Below, in pieces: positions 5,969 through 9,450 of a stretch of DNA of 9,450 nucleotides (within the stretch, counting starts at the first letter, position 1; every line of letters begins with the position of its first letter). The notes under the pieces are model-generated. The model worked only from the letters and a program-made list of their open reading frames with translations. It ran no database searches and was not told where the DNA came from. Position numbers and translations under genes: made by a program. This DNA comes from Bacillota bacterium. Lineage in GTDB: Bacteria; Bacillota; Clostridia; Peptostreptococcales; Anaerovoracaceae. The DNA lies in contig JAQSXD010000111.1 of the NCBI GenBank assembly GCA_029266295.1, positions 1-9,450 of the forward strand, given 5' to 3'.

Positions 5969-6083
5969 GTACGAATATTGCCTTGTAATAGGACGGATGT
6001 GCATTGTGTGTGGCAGCTGGATCAATGAGCTTATTTCTTGTAATTGAAGGGCTTAGCATCCGAATAGAAATGGAGTGAAAGAA

Positions 6084-7289
6084 ATGGAACGTGAATCACA
6101 AAAAAGAAAAGAAATATCAAGAGGGCTGATGTTTCTTCTGGCAACAGCATGCGGCCTGATTGTAGCAAATTTATATTACGCACAGCCTCTTGTGGGACCC
6201 ATAGGAGAGACGATAGGCACGTCGCCGGGTGCTTCGGGACTCATCGTAACGATGACGCAGCTGGGGTATGCTGCAGGATTGCTGTTTCTTGTTCCGCTCA
6301 GCGATCTGATCGAAAATCGGCGCTTGCTTTTATCCATATTGACCGTTGACGTGATTGGCCTTGTATTTGGGGCATTCGCAGGGAGGGCATCTTTGTTTTT
6401 TACTGCGGCGATTCTCATCGGTGTTGGATCGGTGGCTGCACAAGTGTTGGTACCACTGGCATCACATCTTGCGCCGGAGGAGCAACGGGGCAAGGTCGTG
6501 GGAAATGTGATGAGCGGCCTGCTTCTTGGAATTATGCTGGCAAGGCCTGCGGCAAGCCTTATTGCGGGGATCTGGAACTGGCAGATGGTCTTTCGCCTGT
6601 CTGCAATCATCATGGCAATCCTTGCTGTGATACTGGTAAGGATTCTTCCAAGGAGATTTCCAAGATCTTCAGAGGGCTATGGAACCATTATGATTTCAAT
6701 GGGAGCGCTTCTTCTGAAAACATCGGTGCTTCGCAGAAGAGCACTCTATCAAGCGGCCTTGTTTGGAAGCTTCAGCCTATTCTGGACGGTGGTTCCTCTC
6801 TGGCTTTCGCAGCACTTTCACCTATCACAGAAGGAAATCGCAATCTTTGCTTTCGCTGGAGTTGCAGGAGCTATCGCGGCGCCCATTGCCGGAAGACTTG
6901 CGGATAGAGGGCTTTCGGGAAAGCTGAACGGTTTTGCTTTTCTCGCTGCGGTTCTTTCGTTTGGCGTAACTCATATTCTTGAAAGCAAGCTGGCCGTATC
7001 CCTTATGATCTTTTGTTTCGCCGCAATCCTTTTGGATATGGCTGTTTCAGGGAACCTGGTTCTCAGTCAGCAGGTGATCTATGGTTTGGGTGATGAAATA
7101 AGAGGCAGGGTAAATGGGATCTTTATGGCAGTATTTTTCGTGGGAGGAGCGATCGGCTCTGCATTAGGAGGCTTGTCCTATTCGCTGGGTGGCTGGACAG
7201 CTGCATCTATGATTGGAATGGGAATGCCAGCGGCAGCATTTCTATATTATCTGACGGAGAAAAGAGAAAACGAAGATACTCTTGTCTGA
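6084..7289 (+). CDS. MFS (DHA1-type) drug/metabolite efflux transporter
   Basis: This is a 401-residue inner-membrane transporter with about 12 hydrophobic segments. The first is LMFLLATACGLIVANLYYAQP, followed by TQLGYAAGLLFLVPLSDLIENRRL (58-81), a form of the MFS loop 2-3 signature. A second copy in the other half is GRLADRG (270-276). It belongs to the large COG2814-like group of proton-driven exporters. The start at 6084 has GGAG (6072-6075) eight bases upstream; a GTG at 6075 that overlaps this site is less likely. It lies divergent from the TetR-type repressor with shared operators, so export of a compound sensed by that repressor is likely; the substrate cannot be read from sequence. 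No T-tract terminator follows directly; the palindrome at 7561 could serve. Confidence 0.92.
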   Translation: MERESQKRKEISRGLMFLLATACGLIVANLYYAQPLVGPIGETIGTSPGASGLIVTMTQLGYAAGLLFLVPLSDLIENRRLLLSILTVDVIGLVFGAFAGRASLFFTAAILIGVGSVAAQVLVPLASHLAPEEQRGKVVGNVMSGLLLGIMLARPAASLIAGIWNWQMVFRLSAIIMAILAVILVRILPRRFPRSSEGYGTIMISMGALLLKTSVLRRRALYQAALFGSFSLFWTVVPLWLSQHFHLSQKEIAIFAFAGVAGAIAAPIAGRLADRGLSGKLNGFAFLAAVLSFGVTHILESKLAVSLMIFCFAAILLDMAVSGNLVLSQQVIYGLGDEIRGRVNGIFMAVFFVGGAIGSALGGLSYSLGGWTAASMIGMGMPAAAFLYYLTEKRENEDTLV

Positions 7290-7560
7290 TGCAGAGAGCT
7301 GCTTTGGCGTCCCTGCAAGAAGAATTTCCCCAGAACATTGGGAAGATCAGATCAGTATACCGAGACATCTGACTTCAATCCGGAGGATGATCTTGAGCAG
7401 CTACGGACTCATGGCTGTTGCCTTCAGGCGATACTGGGTTGGAAATGTAAGAACCTGGTAAACATACAGTATTCTTACAGCTTTTATATGCGCCTTGACG
7501 CGACTGAACCATTTCATAAACCGCATTGTCATTCAGCAGTAGAAAAAGTGACTTGAACAA
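7290..7560. other. Stretch without a convincing gene
   Basis: About 270 bases follow the pump gene. A 27-codon frame starts with an ATG that overlaps the pump stop (TGATG, 7287-7291) and ends at 7372. A second frame from a TTG at 7338 runs 72 codons to 7556. Neither has a ribosome binding site of its own or a protein pattern I recognise. The two frames overlap and could together be a decayed or frameshifted gene, but nothing proves it. A short dyad TTCCC/GGGAA at about 7326-7344 has no T tract. Confidence 0.4.
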
Positions 7561-7596
7561 AATGGCAGCCAGCGTCTTAAGACGCTGGCTGCCATT
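7561..7596 (-). terminator. Perfect 36-bp palindrome, likely terminator of the acetyltransferase gene
   Basis: AATGGCAGCCAGCGTCTT (7561-7578) is followed at once by its exact reverse complement (7579-7596). Transcribed, it folds into a GC-rich stem of up to 16 pairs with a four-base loop. On the minus strand it lies 28 bases after the acetyltransferase stop and is followed by TTTTG, a short U tract. On the plus strand the stem is followed by GAGAG, so it would stop pump transcripts only poorly, or act through mRNA stability. Confidence 0.7.
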
Positions 7597-7623
7597 GAGA
7601 GTTAGTAGATTTTGCTATAGCGG

Positions 7624-8100
7624 TTACTCCTTGTTTCTGCAATAAAGCTGATTCCGCTCGTCAAAGCAAAATCCGCTTGCCAGGAGCGCTCCGCAGGATG
7701 CCCCATTTTCTGCTTCCGGCTGGACGATGATTCTTTCCGCATCCACTTGCTGAAACACTTTGCCTGCAAGCAATTGAATGATGCCCTTTCCCAGGCCTTT
7801 TCCGAGGTATTCTTCCTTACCGATGAGATAATCAAGACTGTAGCTTCCTTCGACGGGAATGTCACCATACCATTCTTCCCCGGCATTCGCGCAGGGGTAA
7901 TACTGGCAGAAACCGACGGGTTTCCCTTCGTAGAGCGCGATGAAATGCGTGATGAAGCTGAATTCACCTGTACGTCCTTTGATTTCCGTCAGCCATGCAT
8001 CAGGGTCTTCATACCATTTCAAGATATATTCCTTGTTCAGCCAGACACTCAATAATGGGATATCCTCATCTGTAAATCTTCTTAATTTTAACTGTTCCAT
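7624..8100 (-). CDS. GNAT-family N-acetyltransferase
   Basis: This is a 158-residue cytoplasmic enzyme that transfers the acetyl group of acetyl-CoA to an amine. The acetyl-CoA binding motif A is clear as YLGKGLGKGI (98-107), within SLDYLIGKEEYLGKGLG. It is followed by IIVQPEAENGASCGALLASGF (124-144), the usual strand-helix with the Asn that closes the GNAT core. The N-terminal part (LRRFTDEDIPLLSVWL, WYEDPDAWLTEI) and the HFIALYEGKPVGFCQYY strand resemble the aminoglycoside 6'-acetyltransferase/siderophore-type branch of GNATs. That similarity is a family hint only; the substrate is unknown. AGGAGG (8113-8108) lies seven bases before the ATG. The gene is convergent to the pump gene and divergent from the Cache sensor. 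Its long upstream leader contains a possible short peptide gene. Confidence 0.9.
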   Translation of the reverse strand: MEQLKLRRFTDEDIPLLSVWLNKEYILKWYEDPDAWLTEIKGRTGEFSFITHFIALYEGKPVGFCQYYPCANAGEEWYGDIPVEGSYSLDYLIGKEEYLGKGLGKGIIQLLAGKVFQQVDAERIIVQPEAENGASCGALLASGFCFDERNQLYCRNKE

Positions 8101-8116
8101 ACGATTTCCTCCTAAG

Positions 8117-8137
8117 GAAGCGCCGAATCAGCACTTC
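8117..8137 (-). other. Hairpin just upstream of the acetyltransferase ribosome binding site
   Basis: In minus-strand RNA, GAAGUGC (8137-8131) pairs with GCGCUUC (8123-8117), a 7-bp stem with one G-U pair and a 7-base loop, ending three bases before the AGGAGG site. It may affect access of ribosomes. It pairs fully only in the minus-strand RNA (on plus it has a C-A mismatch), which favours a role for this gene. Confidence 0.4.
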
Positions 8138-8208
8138 TCAAAATGATAGATGGTCTTTTTAGAGTTGGATCAGGGATTTCATGGAGGACCTCGGATGTTT
8201 ATGGAATA

Positions 8209-8238
8209 TTAACATGGGTATCTGATGTAATACAGCAT
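8209..8238 (-). CDS. Possible 9-residue leader peptide
   Basis: A minus-strand ATG at 8238 is preceded by AGGAGG (8251-8246) at a spacing of seven bases and opens a frame MLYYIRYPC that stops at TAA (8211-8209). The site and spacing nearly copy those of the acetyltransferase start (AGGAGGAAA, then four bases, then ATG). It lies about 108 bases upstream of that gene on the same strand. A TCCTCC stretch between the two (minus strand, 8188-8183) could pair with either ribosome binding site. This is the layout of a translational attenuator, but a frame this short could be chance. Confidence 0.3.
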   Translation of the reverse strand: MLYYIRYPC

Positions 8239-8428
8239 ATCGTTTCCTCCTGTCTTATGATTTTTTCCGGGCTGGTTTCTATATTGTTGTCAACTATTTT
8301 ACTGTATTTTGCTCAATATTGATAGTAATTTACCATAAAATTCGGTAAAATGAATCTTGATATCAATTCTGTAATATAGTTGGTTGATACAAAGGTTGAA
8401 ACGATGCGACTTTCGGGAGGTGCCTGAG

Positions 8429-9450
8429 ATAAAACTGAAATATACGGCAATCACTATCATTATCATGGGAATTATTTGCTCCGCCACAATTATTTTCTTT
8501 CTATTTTCTCTTGCTGAAGTTGGAAATATCTACATCGGAAAAACAGAAGAGACAATTTTGGAATTAAAAAAGGATTTTATTAAGGATACCGTCAGCAATT
8601 TAATCACTGAGATCGATAACCAACGAAAAATAAAAGTGCATCTCATGGAGGATGCAGCGATAGGCGCAACTGATGACATTGAGGGCGAAATGGTTTTGGA
8701 GAGTAGTGCCTTCATTAATTTCATCGAAAAGTTTTTTGGCGAGACTTCCGAATATGAGCATTGGACTGTTGTCTATTGGGATAGGAGAGAAGACAGGGCA
8801 GTTTACGACAACCACAACATGGCGGAGGATACATGGGAGTCAACCCTTCAACATCTGGAACATGAGCTGGCTGTTTACAGGGTTTTGGACCAAGGGGATA
8901 AGACAGTACTGCTTGGTGTTAAGAAAAGTTATCTGGATGAACTGGTAAAAGATGATGTCTCAAATATGGTGAGAAATTTAACCTTCAATGATGGATCTTA
9001 TATTTGGATCAATGAGATACTAAACTATGAAGGAGGGGAGAATTATGCAATCAGAAAAGTTCATCCCAATCTGCCAAATACAGAAGGAATGTACCTTTCT
9101 ACAGATATGACGGATATTAAAGGGAACCATCCTTATCTCACAGAACTTCAGGGAATTAAAAAGGATGGAGAATTGTACTTTTCTTATTATTTCAAAGAAC
9201 TGAACAGTGACAAAGTATCAAGAAAACTGACTTATGCAAAACTGTACAAAGAGTTCGACTGGGTGATTGCAATGGGAGTCTATCAAGATGATATTCAATC
9301 CTATGTGGATCAAACAAATCTTGAGAGTAATAAGCTGGCATCGAAGCTGACATTGGTTTTGGTTTCAATGTTCGTTATTATACTGCTCTTGAGCTATTTT
9401 GTGATTCTGGTGGTTCAAAAGTTACATCACCTGCAATCCAAAAGTCAACT
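8429..9450 (+). CDS. Cache-domain membrane sensor (N-terminal part), ATA in the start position
   Basis: An open frame of 340 codons without a stop runs off the right edge. After a short KLKY lead there is a first membrane segment (about residues 6-29). An extracellular region of about 275 residues follows, with a Cache-type ligand-binding core (DGSYIWINE near 188-196, KVHPNLPNTEGMY, FDWVIAMGVYQDDI), then a second membrane segment at about 307-332. The protein continues in the cytoplasm beyond the window; in this family the missing part is a diguanylate cyclase, histidine kinase or chemoreceptor domain. GGGAGG (8415-8420) points with ideal 8-base spacing to ATA at 8429, where an ATG would be expected. 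Other in-frame starts are GTG 8420 (inside the binding site), CTG 8435 and TTG 8384 or 8396, none well placed. The start is therefore uncertain, while the frame and domain are secure. Confidence 0.8.
   Translation, partial: MKLKYTAITIIIMGIICSATIIFFLFSLAEVGNIYIGKTEETILELKKDFIKDTVSNLITEIDNQRKIKVHLMEDAAIGATDDIEGEMVLESSAFINFIEKFFGETSEYEHWTVVYWDRREDRAVYDNHNMAEDTWESTLQHLEHELAVYRVLDQGDKTVLLGVKKSYLDELVKDDVSNMVRNLTFNDGSYIWINEILNYEGGENYAIRKVHPNLPNTEGMYLSTDMTDIKGNHPYLTELQGIKKDGELYFSYYFKELNSDKVSRKLTYAKLYKEFDWVIAMGVYQDDIQSYVDQTNLESNKLASKLTLVLVSMFVIILLLSYFVILVVQKLHHLQSKSQ

Larger units (their letters stand above)
8114..8428. other. Divergent intergenic region between the acetyltransferase and Cache sensor genes
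   Basis: About 315 bases. The left part holds the acetyltransferase leader features. The right part (about 8280-8400) is AT-rich and carries two 10-bp palindromes, TCAATATTGA (8313-8322) and TTGATATCAA (8357-8366). Between them is an inverted repeat, TTTACC (8329-8334) / GGTAAA (8344-8349). Promoter-like hexamers occur (TTGTCA 8287, TAAAAT 8346, TAATAT 8372), but no pair has normal spacing, so I do not call a promoter. The palindromes may be regulator sites. Confidence 0.4.

Noticed and set aside
8195..8212. Plus-strand 5-codon frame (MFMEY) with GGAGG at 8183-8187
   Set aside because: It is too short to claim, nothing downstream on that strand depends on it, and it shows how easily such mini-frames arise here.
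8288..8293. Minus-strand TTGACA as the -35 of the acetyltransferase leader
   Set aside because: At 17 bases downstream the sequence is CCGGAA, which is not a -10 element.
8673..8948. 91-codon plus-strand frame
   Set aside because: It lies in another phase inside the open frame of the Cache sensor, which has clear domain features.
1..9450. CRISPR arrays, tRNA or rRNA genes, insertion sequences, prophage or integration sites
   Set aside because: No regularly spaced repeats, no clover-leaf or rRNA-like tracts, and no transposase or integrase genes were seen.

Overview
This window looks like a chromosomal segment of an anaerobic Gram-positive bacterium of the class Clostridia. The reasons are strong AGGAGG-type ribosome binding sites on nearly every gene, a moderate base composition, short intergenic gaps, intrinsic terminators with T tracts, and the protein families present (TauAB-type ABC transporter, FMN-binding lipoprotein, CheX-type phosphatase, Cache sensor). 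This assignment is inference; no rRNA, tRNA, CRISPR array, insertion sequence or phage gene was seen.

Layout. (1) Bases 2-1765 hold the end of a taurine/sulfonate uptake operon: the 3' part of the substrate-binding protein tauA, a 12-bp perfect hairpin in the gap, the ATPase tauB, and a strong terminator. The permease is not between or after them, so it must lie upstream or elsewhere. (2) Bases 1812-3780 hold a small FMN-binding lipoprotein with an ApbE-type flavinylation motif, a YbdG-type mechanosensitive channel with its own extended -10 promoter, and a terminator. (3) Bases 3950-5269 hold a two-gene signalling unit: a protein with four exact 29-residue repeats of the MshEN (GspE N-terminal, cyclic-di-GMP-binding) type joined to a CheX-like phosphatase domain, then a stand-alone CheY-like receiver 15 bases downstream. 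(4) Bases 5261-7289 hold a divergent TetR-family repressor and DHA1-type MFS efflux pump. Three related palindromes lie between them, two of which overlap the two promoters. (5) Bases 7290-7560 have no convincing gene, and 7561-7596 is a perfect 36-bp palindrome. (6) A GNAT acetyltransferase (8100-7624, minus strand) is preceded by a long leader that may encode a 9-residue peptide. (7) From about 8429 to the window end runs the N-terminal part of a membrane Cache-domain sensor. It has no ATG at the expected place: an ATA sits exactly where the ribosome binding site points.

The most interesting points are the MshEN-repeat/CheX phosphatase paired with its receiver (a possible link between cyclic-di-GMP and response-regulator dephosphorylation), the three-site TetR operator array, and the sensor gene with an ATA in the start position. 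Genes in parts 1, 2, 4 and 6 are recognisable families in ordinary arrangements.
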